Source of the DNA: Hydrogenophaga crocea | Lineage (GTDB): Bacteria > Pseudomonadota > Gammaproteobacteria > Burkholderiales > Burkholderiaceae_C | Direction of reading: 5' to 3' | NCBI RefSeq assembly: GCF_011388215.1 | Contig: NZ_CP049989.1 | Location: 2,108,001-2,172,000 of the forward strand | DNA: 64,000 bases | Shown here: one piece after another, positions 55,446 to 64,000 of the stretch | Position numbering within the stretch: the first letter of the stretch is position 1 | Layout of the letters: every line of letters begins with the position of its first letter | Translations under genes and position numbers: made by a program | Notes under the pieces: generated by a model | Seen by the model: the letters and a program-made list of their open reading frames with translations, nothing else | Databases searched by the model: none | Told to the model about the DNA's origin: nothing

Positions 55446-56849
55446 ATGCCCTCCCGCCTCGACCCGAACGACACCCTGATCCTGATCGCCATCGGCGTGG
55501 TGGCCGCCGCCGCGGCCGCCTACGGCATCGTCTACGACGGGCTGGGTCTGGCGCTTGGGGTGGGCGCGCTGCTGCTCGGCGCGGCCACCGGCGTGGCCCT
55601 GGTCTCGCAGGGCGGCCTGGGCAGCCGCATCGGCCTGCCCGCGATCGGCATGGCCATGGTGGCGCTGGCCATCCACGTGGCCCGCGGCCACACCGAGGCG
55701 CACTTTGCGGTCTTCGCTTTCCTGGCCGTGACCACCGTCTACCGCCACTGGCTGCCGGTGCTGGCCGGCGCGGCCACCATCGCGGTGCACCACCTGAGCT
55801 TCAACTACCTGCAGCAATGGGGCTGGGGACCGATCTGCTTCACCGAGCCCAGCCTGCTGATCGTGGTCGAGCACGCCGCCTACGTGGTGGGCGAAGCCGC
55901 CATCCTCATGATGCTGGCCGCGCGCTCGCGCGCCGACTTCGCGGCCAACGAACAGCTCTCCGACATCGCCACCCGCCTGGTCACGCCCGATGGCGCGATC
56001 GACTTCGGCGCCGCGCAGCTCGAGCGCCCCGCGCCGGCCGCCGCCCGCATGCTCGAGGTGCTGGGCCGCATCGAAGACGCCATCGCCACGGTGCGCGCCA
56101 GCACCGACTCGATCGCCAACGCGTCGAGCGAGATCGCCCAGGGCAGCATCGACCTGAGCCAGCGCACCGAGCAGACCGTGGGCAACCTGCAGGAAACCGC
56201 CAGCGCCATGGACCAGCTCACCGGGGCGGTGCGCCAGTCGAGCAGCGCGGCGACCAAGGCCGACGAAATGGCGCGCTCGGCCTCCGAGGTGGCGCGCCGC
56301 GGCGGCGAGGTGGTGCAGCAGGTGGTGACCACCATGGAAGACATCCACGCCGCCAGCCGCAAGATCGGCGACATCATCGGCACCATCGACGGCATCGCGT
56401 TCCAGACCAACATCCTCGCGCTCAACGCCGCGGTGGAAGCCGCGCGCGCGGGCGAGCAGGGCCGCGGCTTCGCGGTGGTGGCCGGCGAGGTGCGCAACCT
56501 CGCGCAGCGCAGCGCCGAAGCGGCCAAGGAGATCAAGGTGCTGATCGGCAACAGCGTCAGCCGCGTCGAAACCGGCAGCCAGCTCGTGGGCCATGCGGGC
56601 ACCACCATGCAGGACATCCTGGGCAGCGTGCGCGGCGTGACCGACATCATCGGCGAGATCTCCACCGCGTCGGCCGAGCAAAGCACGGGCATCGGCCACG
56701 TCAACGACGCGGTGGTGCAGCTCGAAAGCATGACGCAGCAGAACGCCGCGCTGGTCGAAGAATCGGCCGCGGCCGCGGGCAGCCTGCGCGAGCAGTCGGC
56801 GCGGCTGGCCGAGGCGGTGAGCATGTTCCGCCTGCGCGCCCTCAGGTGA
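55446..56849 (+). CDS. Methyl-accepting chemotaxis protein with an all-membrane sensor domain
   Basis: A 467-residue receptor. Residues 1-165 are about five to six hydrophobic helices ([59 protein letters not shown]) with no large periplasmic loop, so the signal is sensed in or through the membrane. A short linker leads to the methyl-accepting signalling coiled coil. Its hairpin tip is [20 protein letters not shown] followed by [20 protein letters not shown]. No clear HAMP domain is seen. An FNR-type box upstream suggests oxygen-linked expression, so an aerotaxis or redox role is plausible (inference). Confidence 0.88.
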   Translation: MPSRLDPNDTLILIAIGVVAAAAAAYGIVYDGLGLALGVGALLLGAATGVALVSQGGLGSRIGLPAIGMAMVALAIHVARGHTEAHFAVFAFLAVTTVYRHWLPVLAGAATIAVHHLSFNYLQQWGWGPICFTEPSLLIVVEHAAYVVGEAAILMMLAARSRADFAANEQLSDIATRLVTPDGAIDFGAAQLERPAPAAARMLEVLGRIEDAIATVRASTDSIANASSEIAQGSIDLSQRTEQTVGNLQETASAMDQLTGAVRQSSSAATKADEMARSASEVARRGGEVVQQVVTTMEDIHAASRKIGDIIGTIDGIAFQTNILALNAAVEAARAGEQGRGFAVVAGEVRNLAQRSAEAAKEIKVLIGNSVSRVETGSQLVGHAGTTMQDILGSVRGVTDIIGEISTASAEQSTGIGHVNDAVVQLESMTQQNAALVEESAAAAGSLREQSARLAEAVSMFRLRALR

Positions 56850-58422
56850 CCGGCGCGGGGTTGAACAGCACCAGCTGGTTGTGCAGCTTCCAGCGTTCGG
56901 CCCAGGTTTTCTGGCGGCCGCTGGCCACGTCGAGCATGTAGCGGAACAGCTGCCAGCCCACGTCTTCGATCGTGGCCTCGCCGTCGGCGATGGTGCCGGC
57001 GTTGATGTCCATCAGATCGTGCCAGCGCCGCGCGAGCTCGGTGCGCGTGGCCACCTTGATCACCGGCACCGCGGCCAGGCCATAGGGCGTGCCGCGGCCG
57101 GTGGTGAACACGTGCAGGTTCATGCCCGCGGCCAGTTGCAGCGTGCCGCAGATGAAATCGCTCGCGGGCGTGGCCGCGTAGGTCAGGCCGCGGGCCCTGA
57201 GCTTCTCGCCCGGTGAGAGCACATTGGCGATCGGCGCGCTGCCCGATTTCACGATCGAGCCCATGGCCTTTTCAACGATGTTGGAGAGCCCGCCCTTCTT
57301 GTTGCCCGGCGTGGTGTTGGCGCTGCGGTCCACGCTGCCGCGTTTCAGGTAGTCGTCGTACCAGGCCATCTCGCGCACCATGGCCTGCGCCACCTCGGGC
57401 GTGGTGGCGCGCGCGGTGAGCTGGGCGATGCCGTCGCGCACCTCGGTGGTTTCCGAGAACATCACGCTCGCGCCCGCGCGCACCAGCAGGTCGGTGCAGA
57501 AGCCCACCGCCGGGTTCGCGGTGACGCCGCTGAAGGCGTCGCTGCCACCGCACTGCACGCCCACCACGAGCTCGCTCGCGGGCACGGTCTCGCGGCGGCG
57601 CGCGTTCAGGCGCTTCAAATGCACCTCCGCCTGACGCACGATCGAGTCCACCATGGACATGAAACCGACGTGCGCATCGTCCTGCAAACAGACGACGTCC
57701 AGAGCGTCGGGCTCAACCCGTTGGTCGGCAATGGGGATGCTGCCCGGCGGCAGCAGCCGCTCGGGCTGCAGCTTCTCGCAGCCCAGGCTCACCACCATCA
57801 CCTCGCCACCGAAGTTGGGGTTCTGGCTGATGTGGCGCAGCGTGCGGATGGGGATCACCGCGTCGGGCGCGTCGATGGCCACGCCGCAACCGTAGCCGTG
57901 TTCGAGGGCGACCACGTCGTCCACATTCGGGTACCGCGGCAGCAGCTCGGCCTTGATGCGCTGCACCGCGAAGTCGGTGACGCCGGCCACGCACTGCACC
58001 GTCTGCGTGATGGCCAGGATGTTGCGCGTGCCCACCGAGCCGTCGGGGTTGCGGTAGCCCTCGAAGGTGAAGCCTTCCAGCGGCGGCAGCGGCCCGCGCT
58101 GCAGCGTGGCCATGGGCAGGTCGTCGAGGCCGCGCGCCTCGGGCATCTGCAGCCGGCGCTCGTGCACCCAGGCGCCCGCGGCGATGTCCTCCAGCGCGAA
58201 GCCGATGGGCACGCCGTAGCGCAGCACCGCCGCGCCGCGCGGCAGCGCCACCAGCGCCACCTTGTGGCCCTGCGGCACCTTCTCCACCAGCACCGGCCCG
58301 CCGGGCAGCGCCGTGCCCGCGGGCAGGCCGCCGTCGTTGGCCACGATGGCCACGTTGTCCTCGGGATGCATGCGGATGGTCAGCGGCGCGCGGGCGGCCA
58401 CCGGCGCAAGGGTTTCGGCCAT
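56842..58422 (-). CDS. garD: Galactarate dehydratase
   Basis: A 526-residue enzyme dehydrating galactarate (mucate) to 5-keto-4-deoxy-D-glucarate. Long stretches match E. coli Gar[71 protein letters not shown], and the shared C-terminus [18 protein letters not shown]...FNPAPVT. N-terminal SAF-like and C-terminal dehydratase domains are both present. Its promoter faces the LacI regulator across a 97-nt spacer containing a TGGTACCGGTACCA palindrome. Its 3' end overlaps the chemotaxis receptor by 8 nt. Confidence 0.94.
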   Translation of the reverse strand: MAETLAPVAARAPLTIRMHPEDNVAIVANDGGLPAGTALPGGPVLVEKVPQGHKVALVALPRGAAVLRYGVPIGFALEDIAAGAWVHERRLQMPEARGLDDLPMATLQRGPLPPLEGFTFEGYRNPDGSVGTRNILAITQTVQCVAGVTDFAVQRIKAELLPRYPNVDDVVALEHGYGCGVAIDAPDAVIPIRTLRHISQNPNFGGEVMVVSLGCEKLQPERLLPPGSIPIADQRVEPDALDVVCLQDDAHVGFMSMVDSIVRQAEVHLKRLNARRRETVPASELVVGVQCGGSDAFSGVTANPAVGFCTDLLVRAGASVMFSETTEVRDGIAQLTARATTPEVAQAMVREMAWYDDYLKRGSVDRSANTTPGNKKGGLSNIVEKAMGSIVKSGSAPIANVLSPGEKLRARGLTYAATPASDFICGTLQLAAGMNLHVFTTGRGTPYGLAAVPVIKVATRTELARRWHDLMDINAGTIADGEATIEDVGWQLFRYMLDVASGRQKTWAERWKLHNQLVLFNPAPVT

Positions 58423-58492
58423 TCGGCGTCTCCTATGATGCGGCGCGCCTTCGGCGGTCCGGCCCCCTGGCCGGGGGCTTACGCAAGGCGCT

Positions 58493-58506
58493 TGGTACCG
58501 GTACCA
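58493..58506. promoter_or_regulatory. LacI-type operator between garD and its regulator
   Basis: TGGTACCGGTACCA, a perfect 14-bp palindrome, 14 nt before the LacI-family start and 71 nt before the garD start. The same sequence occurs twice at 59588 and 59619, so it is almost certainly the regulator's site. Confidence 0.75.
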
Positions 58507-58519
58507 TTCTACGCCGCAA

Positions 58520-59548
58520 ATGAAAGACTCCGACAACAACCGGCGTGCCCGCCGCGGCAGCGGCGCCATCACCGTGCGCGACGTGGCCCGGCTCGCGGGC
58601 GTCGCGCCCATCACGGTCTCGCGCGTGCTCAACACGCCCGCCCAGGTCTCGCCCGACGTGCGCCAGAAGGTGCTAGAGGTGGTCCAGAAAACCGGCTACG
58701 TGCCCAACCGCCTGGCCGGCGGCCTGGCCTCGTCGCGCAGCCGGCTGATCGCCGCGGTGGTGCCGAGCACCGTGATGTCGGTGTTCATGCCCACCATCGA
58801 GGCCCTCAACGACACCCTGTTCGGCGCCGGCTACCAGCTCATGCTGGGCCAGTCCGACTACTCGCCCGAGCGCGAAGAGGCCCTGCTCGAAGCCATCGTG
58901 GGCCGCCGGCCCGACGGCATCCTGCTCACCGGCATCCTCGGCCCCAGCCCGGGCCGCACGCGGCTGCTGGCCTCGGGCATTCCGGTGGTGGAAACCTGGG
59001 ACCTCACGCCCACGCCGGTGGACATGCTGGTGGGCTTCTCGCACGCCGACATCGGCCGCGAGGTCGCGCGCTTCCTGCTGGCCAAGGGGCGGCGGCGGCT
59101 GGCGCTGATCCGCGCCGACGACGAGCGCGCCGAGCGCCGCGCCGCCGCCTTCATCGATGCGGTGGAGCGCGCCGGCCACGGCCCGGTGGCGGTGGTGAAC
59201 GTGGGCGCCTCGCGCTCGCTGCGCAGCGGCCGCGAAGCCCTGGGCCGCCTGCTCGACACCGCGCCCGACACCGACGCCGTGTTCTGCAGCTCCGACCTGC
59301 TCGCGCTCGGCGTGGCCACCGAGGCGCGCGTGCGCGGCCTCGATGTGCCCGGCCGCATCGCGCTCATGGGCTTCGGCGACGTGCCCTTCGCCGCCGACAT
59401 GGCGCCCGGCCTGAGCACGGTGCGCATCAACGGCGCCGAGATCGGCCGCCTGGCCGCGCGCTGGCTCATCGACCGCGCCGAGGGCCGCCCTGTGGAGCAG
59501 CCCGTGCGCGACATGGGCTTTTCCATCGTCGAACGCGAGACCACCTGA
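58520..59548 (+). CDS. LacI-family repressor of the galactarate/glucarate genes
   Basis: A 342-residue LacI/GalR regulator. The helix-turn-helix and hinge are in [19 protein letters not shown], followed by [19 protein letters not shown] and [11 protein letters not shown]. The periplasmic-binding-like effector domain runs from about residue 65 ([21 protein letters not shown]) to the end. It is divergent from garD and precedes the uptake-gudD-garL-garR genes. The three identical palindromes in both flanking control regions indicate autoregulation and repression of both directions; the inducer is probably galactarate, glucarate or a pathway intermediate (inference). Confidence 0.92.
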   Translation: MKDSDNNRRARRGSGAITVRDVARLAGVAPITVSRVLNTPAQVSPDVRQKVLEVVQKTGYVPNRLAGGLASSRSRLIAAVVPSTVMSVFMPTIEALNDTLFGAGYQLMLGQSDYSPEREEALLEAIVGRRPDGILLTGILGPSPGRTRLLASGIPVVETWDLTPTPVDMLVGFSHADIGREVARFLLAKGRRRLALIRADDERAERRAAAFIDAVERAGHGPVAVVNVGASRSLRSGREALGRLLDTAPDTDAVFCSSDLLALGVATEARVRGLDVPGRIALMGFGDVPFAADMAPGLSTVRINGAEIGRLAARWLIDRAEGRPVEQPVRDMGFSIVERETT

Positions 59549-59587
59549 GGCCCCGGCCTCGGGAGATGCCCGGTTGACGCCCCGGAT

Positions 59588-59601
59588 TGGTACCGGTACC
59601 A
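59588..59601. promoter_or_regulatory. LacI-type operator, downstream pair, first copy
   Basis: TGGTACCGGTACCA identical to the site at 58493. It lies 69-82 nt before the TctC-type gene and 31 bp from the second copy, about three helical turns, so both sites face the same side of the DNA. Confidence 0.75.
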
Positions 59602-59618
59602 TGCCCGACGTTTTGATT

Positions 59619-59632
59619 TGGTACCGGTACCA
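59619..59632. promoter_or_regulatory. LacI-type operator, downstream pair, second copy
   Basis: A third identical TGGTACCGGTACCA, 38-51 nt before the TctC-type gene start. With the 59588 copy it forms a tandem repressor site for the downstream operon. Confidence 0.75.
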
Positions 59633-59669
59633 TTTCAAGGCCCTTCAGACCCCTACACGGAGACAAACC

Positions 59670-60620
59670 ATGAAGAAGCTGCTGCTCGCGCTGGGCACCG
59701 CCATGACCCTGACCTCGGCCATGGCCTGGCCCACCAAGACCGTCACCCTCGTGGTGCCCTTCCCGCCCGGCGGCTCCACCGACCTGATCGCGCGCACGCT
59801 GCAGCCCAAGCTGGCCGAGAAGTTCGGCGGCACCTTCGTGGTGGACAACAAGCCCGGCGCCACCGGCACCATCGGTGCGGCCCAGGTGGTGCGCTCGGCC
59901 CCCGACGGCCACACGCTGTTCGTGTCCTCGCTCGGCCCCTACGTGATCGCGCCGCACCTCACCAAGGTCACCTACGACGCCACCAAGGACTTCGACTACA
60001 TCACCGTGGCCGTGCAGGCCCCCAACGTGCTCGTGGTGCCCGCCGCCTCGCCGCACAAGACCATGGCCGACGTGATCGCCTGGCAAAAAGCCAACCCCGG
60101 CAAGATGACCTTCGCGTCGTCGGGCAACGGCAGCAGCGACCACCTCACCGCCGAGCTCTACTGGCAGCAGACCGGCACCAGCGGCATCCACGTGCCCTAC
60201 AAGGGCGGCGGCCCCGTGATGACCGACCTGCTGGGCAACCAGGTCGACTCCTCGTTCATGAACATCAACACCGCCATGCCGCAGATCCAGGCCGGCAAGC
60301 TGCGCGCGCTCTCCATCACCAGCGCCACGCGCTCGCCGCTGCTGCCCAACGTGCCCACGCTCGAAGAGCTCGGCATCAAGGACGCCAACGTCTACTCGTG
60401 GCAGGCCGTGGCCGCGCCCAAGGGCATTCCGGCCGACCTCAAAGCCAAGCTGCAGGCCGCCATCAAGGACGCGCTCAACGACCCCGCGATCAAGCCCAAG
60501 CTGCTCGAACTCGGCTTCGAGATCGTGGCCAACACGCCCGAGCAGTTCACCGCTTTCCAGGCCGCGGAATTCGCGCGCTGGAAGAAGCTGATCGAGAGCC
60601 GCAACATCAAAGCCGACTGA
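59670..60620 (+). CDS. Bug/TctC-family substrate-binding protein of the glucarate operon
   Basis: A 316-residue periplasmic binding protein with signal peptide MKKLLLALGTAMTLTSAMAW and Bug signature VTLVVPFPPGGSTDLIART. Further marks: GKMTFASSGNGSSDHLTAEL and IHVPYKGGGPVMTDLLGNQ. By operon position and shared LacI operators it should bind glucarate or galactarate for uptake (inference). No TctA/TctB membrane genes are present. It is followed 21 nt later by gudD. Confidence 0.92.
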   Translation: MKKLLLALGTAMTLTSAMAWPTKTVTLVVPFPPGGSTDLIARTLQPKLAEKFGGTFVVDNKPGATGTIGAAQVVRSAPDGHTLFVSSLGPYVIAPHLTKVTYDATKDFDYITVAVQAPNVLVVPAASPHKTMADVIAWQKANPGKMTFASSGNGSSDHLTAELYWQQTGTSGIHVPYKGGGPVMTDLLGNQVDSSFMNINTAMPQIQAGKLRALSITSATRSPLLPNVPTLEELGIKDANVYSWQAVAAPKGIPADLKAKLQAAIKDALNDPAIKPKLLELGFEIVANTPEQFTAFQAAEFARWKKLIESRNIKAD

Positions 60621-60641
60621 GCTTTTCCGACCGAGCCTTCA

Positions 60642-61997
60642 ATGCTGAACCCCGTCCCCGTCGGCGCCACGCCCCGCATCACCGAGCTCATTGCCATTCC
60701 CGTCGCGGGCCGCGACGGCATGCTGCTCAACCTGAGCGGGGCGCACGCGCCCTTCTTCACGCGCAACCTGCTGATCCTGCGCGACAGCGCCGGCCGCACC
60801 GGCGTGGGCGAGGTGCCCGGGGGCGAGAAGATCCGCCAGACCCTGGAAGACGCGCGCGAGCTGGTGGTGGGCCGCGCCATCGGCGACCACCAGCGCGTGC
60901 TGCGCGACATGCAGGCCCGCTTCGCTGACCGCGACCGCGGCGGCCGCGGCCTGCAGACCTTCGACCTGCGCACCACCATCCACGCCGTGACGGCCGTGGA
61001 ATCGGCGCTGCTCGATCTGCTGGGCCAGCACCTGAACGTGCCGGTGGCCGCGCTGCTCGGCGAAGGCCAGCAGCGCGAATCGGTGGAGATGCTGGGCTAC
61101 CTGTTCTTCGTGGGCGACCGCACGCTGACCGACCTGCCGTACACCGACCCGGCGAGCGAGCCCGACGGCGCCGACGCCTGGTGCCGCCTGCGCCACGAGA
61201 AAGCCATGACGCCCGAGGCCATCGTGCGCCTGGCCGAAGCCGCGCGCGAGCGCTACGGCTTCAACGACTTCAAGCTCAAGGGCGGCGTGCTGCGCGGCGA
61301 CGAGGAGGTCGACGCCGTGATCGCGCTGCACGAGCGCTTTCCCGACGCGCGCGTGACGCTCGACCCCAACGGCGGCTGGCTGCTGAAAGACGCGATTCGC
61401 CTGGGCCAGCGCATGCGCGGCGTGGTGGCCTATGCCGAAGACCCCTGCGGCGCCGAAGACGGCTTTTCGGGCCGCGAGGTGATGGCCGAGTTCCGCCGCG
61501 CCACCGGCCTGCCCACGGCCACCAACATGGTCGCCACCGACTGGCGCCAACTGAGCCACGCGCTCGCGCTGCAAAGCGTGGACATTCCCCTGGCCGACCC
61601 GCACTTCTGGACCATGGCCGGCAGCGTGCGCGTGGCCCAGACCTGCCGCGACTGGGGCCTGACCTGGGGCTCGCACTCCAACAACCACTTCGACGTGTCG
61701 CTGGCCATGTTCACCCACGTGGGCGCGGCGGCGCCGGGCAAGGTCACCGCCATCGACACCCACTGGATATGGCAGGATGGGCAGCGCCTGACCCAGGAAC
61801 CGCTGCAGATCGTGAACGGCCATGTGCAAGTGCCCCGCAAGCCCGGACTGGGCGTGACGCTCGACATGGCCGAGGTGGAAAAGGCCAACCGCCTGTACCA
61901 GCAACACGGCCTGGGCGCGCGCGACGACGCGATCGCCATGCAGTGCCTGATCCCCAACTGGCGCTTTGACCCGAAGCGCCCCTGCATGGTCCGCTGA
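60642..61997 (+). CDS. gudD: Glucarate dehydratase
   Basis: A 451-residue enolase-superfamily enzyme dehydrating D-glucarate (and often L-idarate) to 5-keto-4-deoxy-D-glucarate. It has the GudD start [20 protein letters not shown], the catalytic Lys region [19 protein letters not shown], metal ligands in [11 protein letters not shown] and VAYAEDPCG, and the second base region [19 protein letters not shown]. Length is normal. Its product is the same as that of GarD, so both sugar acids converge on the aldolase encoded next. Confidence 0.95.
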   Translation: MLNPVPVGATPRITELIAIPVAGRDGMLLNLSGAHAPFFTRNLLILRDSAGRTGVGEVPGGEKIRQTLEDARELVVGRAIGDHQRVLRDMQARFADRDRGGRGLQTFDLRTTIHAVTAVESALLDLLGQHLNVPVAALLGEGQQRESVEMLGYLFFVGDRTLTDLPYTDPASEPDGADAWCRLRHEKAMTPEAIVRLAEAARERYGFNDFKLKGGVLRGDEEVDAVIALHERFPDARVTLDPNGGWLLKDAIRLGQRMRGVVAYAEDPCGAEDGFSGREVMAEFRRATGLPTATNMVATDWRQLSHALALQSVDIPLADPHFWTMAGSVRVAQTCRDWGLTWGSHSNNHFDVSLAMFTHVGAAAPGKVTAIDTHWIWQDGQRLTQEPLQIVNGHVQVPRKPGLGVTLDMAEVEKANRLYQQHGLGARDDAIAMQCLIPNWRFDPKRPCMVR

Positions 61998-62025
61998 ACC
62001 CGATCCCTTCACCCCACACGAACAC

Positions 62026-62796
62026 ATGAGACCGAACCGACTGCGCGAGATCTGGGCCCAGGGCGGCGCCGTGATCAACGGCTGGCTGGCCATTGCCAAC
62101 AGCTTCTCCGCCGAAACCATGGCCCACCAGGGCTGGGACTCGCTCACCATCGACCTGCAGCACGGCGTGGTGGACTACGCGGGCATGGTGCCCATGCTGC
62201 AGGCCATCTCCACCACCAACACCGTGCCCGTGGTGCGCGTGCCCTGGCTCGAGCCCGGCATCATCATGAAAACGCTCGACGCGGGCGCCTACGGCGTGAT
62301 CTGCCCCATGGTGAACACGCGGGCCGACGCCGAGAAGCTCGTGGCCTACACGCACTACGCGCCGCAAGGCACGCGCAGCTTCGGCCCGGTGCGCGCCCTG
62401 CTCTACGGCGGCGCCGACTACCCGCAGCACGCCAACGACACCATCGTGGCCTTCGCCATGATCGAGACCGCGCAGGCGCTCGAGAACCTCGACGACATCC
62501 TGGCCACGCCGGGCCTCGACGCGATCTACATCGGCCCCTCGGACCTCTCGCTCGCGCTCGGCTGCAAGCCCGCCTTCGACGACCTCGACCCCAAGGCCGC
62601 CGAGGCGGTGCAGCACATCCTCAACCGCGCCAAGGCGCACGGCGTGGTGGCCGGCTGCCACAACGGCACGCCCGAGGCCGCGCTCAAGCGCATCGCCATG
62701 GGCTTCCAGTTCGTCACCATCAGCTCCGACGCGCGCCTGATGGCCGCGGGCGCGCAGCAGGTGGTGAACACCATGCGCGCGGGCGTTCGCGCCTGA
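62026..62796 (+). CDS. garL: 5-keto-4-deoxy-D-glucarate aldolase (HpcH/HpaI family)
   Basis: A 256-residue class II aldolase cleaving 5-keto-4-deoxy-D-glucarate to pyruvate and tartronate semialdehyde. HpcH/HpaI marks: GWDSLTIDLQHGVVDYAGM with the catalytic His, the Arg in VVRVPWLEPG, the metal Glu in FAMIETAQALENLDD and Asp in AIYIGPSDLSLALG. A related role as 4-hydroxy-2-oxo-acid aldolase is possible on sequence alone, but its place between gudD and garR favours GarL. It lies 28 nt after gudD. Confidence 0.88.
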   Translation: MRPNRLREIWAQGGAVINGWLAIANSFSAETMAHQGWDSLTIDLQHGVVDYAGMVPMLQAISTTNTVPVVRVPWLEPGIIMKTLDAGAYGVICPMVNTRADAEKLVAYTHYAPQGTRSFGPVRALLYGGADYPQHANDTIVAFAMIETAQALENLDDILATPGLDAIYIGPSDLSLALGCKPAFDDLDPKAAEAVQHILNRAKAHGVVAGCHNGTPEAALKRIAMGFQFVTISSDARLMAAGAQQVVNTMRAGVRA

Positions 62797-62825
62797 CCAC
62801 CCAACCCCCAACTCCCCTTAGCAGC

Positions 62826-63722
62826 ATGAAACTCGGATTCATCGGCCTCGGCATCATGGGCACGCCCATGGCGCTGCACCTTGCCAACGCGGGCCACCAG
62901 CTCTTTGTGCACACGCGCCGCAGCGTGCCCGAGGCCATCACCGCCGCGGGCGGCGTGCGCGCCGAGAACGCGGCCGCCGTGGCGCGCGAGGCCGAGGTGG
63001 TCTTCACCATGGTGCCCGACACGCCCGACGTGGAAGCCGTGCTGTTCGGCCCCGGCGGCGTGGCCGAAGGCCTGCAAGGCGCGGGCGGCGCGCGCAAGGT
63101 GGTGGTGGACATGAGCTCCATCTCGCCCATGGCCACCAAGGCCTTCGCGCAGCGCATCAACGCGCTCGGCGCCGACTACATCGACGCGCCCGTGTCGGGC
63201 GGCGAAGTGGGCGCCAAGGCCGCGTCGCTCACCATCATGTGCGGCGGCGACGAAGCCGTGTTCCACCGCGTGAAGCCCCTGCTGGAGCTGATGGGCAAGA
63301 ACATCACGCTCGTGGGCGGCAACGGCGACGGCCAGACCACCAAGGTGGCCAACCAGATCATCGTGGCGCTGAACATCGCGGCCGTGAGCGAGGCCCTGGT
63401 GTTCGCGAGCAAGGCCGGCGCCGACCCGGCCAAGGTGCGCCAGGCCCTCATGGGCGGCTTCGCATCCAGCCGCATCCTGGAAGTGCATGGCGAGCGCATG
63501 ATCAAGCGCAGCTTCAACCCGGGCTTTCGCATCAAGCTGCACCAGAAGGACCTGGGGCTGGCGCTGCAGGGCGCGCGTGAACTGGGCGTGGCGCTGCCGC
63601 AGACGGCGGGTGCGGCGCAGCTGATGCAGGCCTGCGCCGCCAACGGCCTGGCCGAGCTGGACCACTCGGCGCTGGTGCAGGCGCTGGAGCTGATGGCCCA
63701 GCACCCGGTTGCCAAGGGCTAA
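62826..63722 (+). CDS. garR: Tartronate semialdehyde reductase (2-hydroxy-3-oxopropionate reductase)
   Basis: A 298-residue beta-hydroxyacid dehydrogenase reducing tartronate semialdehyde to glycerate with NAD(P)H. The Rossmann start is KLGFIGLGIMGTPMALHLAN; the substrate motif is IDAPVSGGEVGAKAASLTIM; the catalytic Lys lies in NGDGQTTKVANQI; and the C-terminal GFRIKLHQKDLGLAL completes the family pattern. It lies 29 nt after garL, ending the visible pathway. No glycerate kinase follows in the window. It converges on the last gene. Confidence 0.94.
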   Translation: MKLGFIGLGIMGTPMALHLANAGHQLFVHTRRSVPEAITAAGGVRAENAAAVAREAEVVFTMVPDTPDVEAVLFGPGGVAEGLQGAGGARKVVVDMSSISPMATKAFAQRINALGADYIDAPVSGGEVGAKAASLTIMCGGDEAVFHRVKPLLELMGKNITLVGGNGDGQTTKVANQIIVALNIAAVSEALVFASKAGADPAKVRQALMGGFASSRILEVHGERMIKRSFNPGFRIKLHQKDLGLALQGARELGVALPQTAGAAQLMQACAANGLAELDHSALVQALELMAQHPVAKG

Positions 63723-64000
63723 GGCGCCTCAAACAGCAAGCGCCGGCCCGGGGCATCGCCCACGGGCCAACCATCGGTGGTGCGCAACTGCGGATCGCGG
63801 CCCCGCTGAAACAGCAGCGGGCCCACGGCGGGCGATTCGCCCGGCGCGGGCGCCCACAGCGCGCCCATCCAGTCCAGGGCCCAGCGCGGGCCGGCGCCGC
63901 GCCGCGGTGCAAGGCGCGCAATGCCGCTCAAGTCCGCCGCGGGCATCTGGGCCAGCAGATCCAGCAGGCTCGCGTCCCAACCCACCAGCGTGGTCTGCGA
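63719..64000 (-). CDS. Unrecognised protein, C-terminal part, cut by the window edge
   Basis: The frame is open from the right edge of the window to a TAG at 63719-63721, giving at least 93 C-terminal residues (SQTTLVGWDASLLDLLAQMP and on to DAPGRRLLFEAP). A GTG inside the frame at 63985 is not needed as a start because the frame continues past the edge. The segment is Pro/Gly/Arg-rich with no membrane helix or known motif. Its stop overlaps the garR stop (converging). Function unknown. Confidence 0.55.
   Translation of the reverse strand, partial: SQTTLVGWDASLLDLLAQMPAADLSGIARLAPRRGAGPRWALDWMGALWAPAPGESPAVGPLLFQRGRDPQLRTTDGWPVGDAPGRRLLFEAP

Overview
The window reads as chromosomal DNA of a high-G+C betaproteobacterium, most likely Burkholderiales/Comamonadaceae (a Hydrogenophaga-, Acidovorax- or Variovorax-like organism). 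This is an inference from three Bug/TctC-type binding proteins, the pyrG-eno-ftsB order, a linked zwf-pgl-edd-eda-pgi Entner-Doudoroff operon, and strongly G/C-ending codons almost throughout. Genes are dense, with many 1-4 nt start/stop overlaps. I see no rRNA, tRNA or CRISPR array.

Layout. 0-3.5 kb: the start of a LigJ-like amidohydrolase, a ModA-like binding protein without a signal peptide, a divergent LysR regulator, an orphan PhnD-like binding protein and a nitroreductase. 3.5-9.8 kb: housekeeping genes (coaBC, pyrG, eno, ftsB, a NadR-like ATPase, hslO). 9.8-17.4 kb: a gamma-carbonic-anhydrase-like protein, a DUF455 protein, a two-gene sensory kinase module, a DUF1439 protein, xerD, a TctC-like protein and an AEC transporter. 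17.3-26 kb: a large unknown protein, a GntR regulator with an FAH-family hydrolase and another TctC protein, an MlaE/MCE/lipoprotein set without its ATPase, and an acyl-CoA synthetase. 26-35.4 kb: queG, tsaE, amiC, a hicAB cassette, yggU, a Rieske dioxygenase translationally coupled to a DedA protein, mutL and a lipoprotein hydrolase. 35.4-39.9 kb: a membrane protein with a weak Nudix-like motif, a Bcr/CflA transporter, miaA and a LolD-like ATPase.

40.0-48.2 kb is the standout. Its base and codon use is visibly less G/C-biased than the flanks. It carries an operon-like run of eight genes: a Gly/Asp/Thr/Cys-rich protein with a possible leader region, a radical SAM enzyme with extra cysteines, an alpha/beta hydrolase, a GNAT-like protein, an ABC exporter, a 2OG-Fe(II) oxygenase, a DUF6817/HD-like protein and an HlyD adaptor. 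The last six overlap by 4 nt each. I interpret it as an undescribed RiPP-like (ribosomally made, post-translationally modified peptide) biosynthesis and export system, inserted between the LolD-like ATPase and zwf.

48.4-54.7 kb: the Entner-Doudoroff operon, preceded by a HexR-like palindrome. 54.8-56.8 kb: a small exported Cys-containing protein and a chemotaxis receptor with a perfect FNR-type box upstream. 56.8-63.7 kb: a galactarate/glucarate pathway (garD, LacI regulator, TctC-type uptake protein, gudD, garL, garR) with three identical 14-bp palindromes at its two control regions. The window ends inside an unrecognised minus-strand gene.
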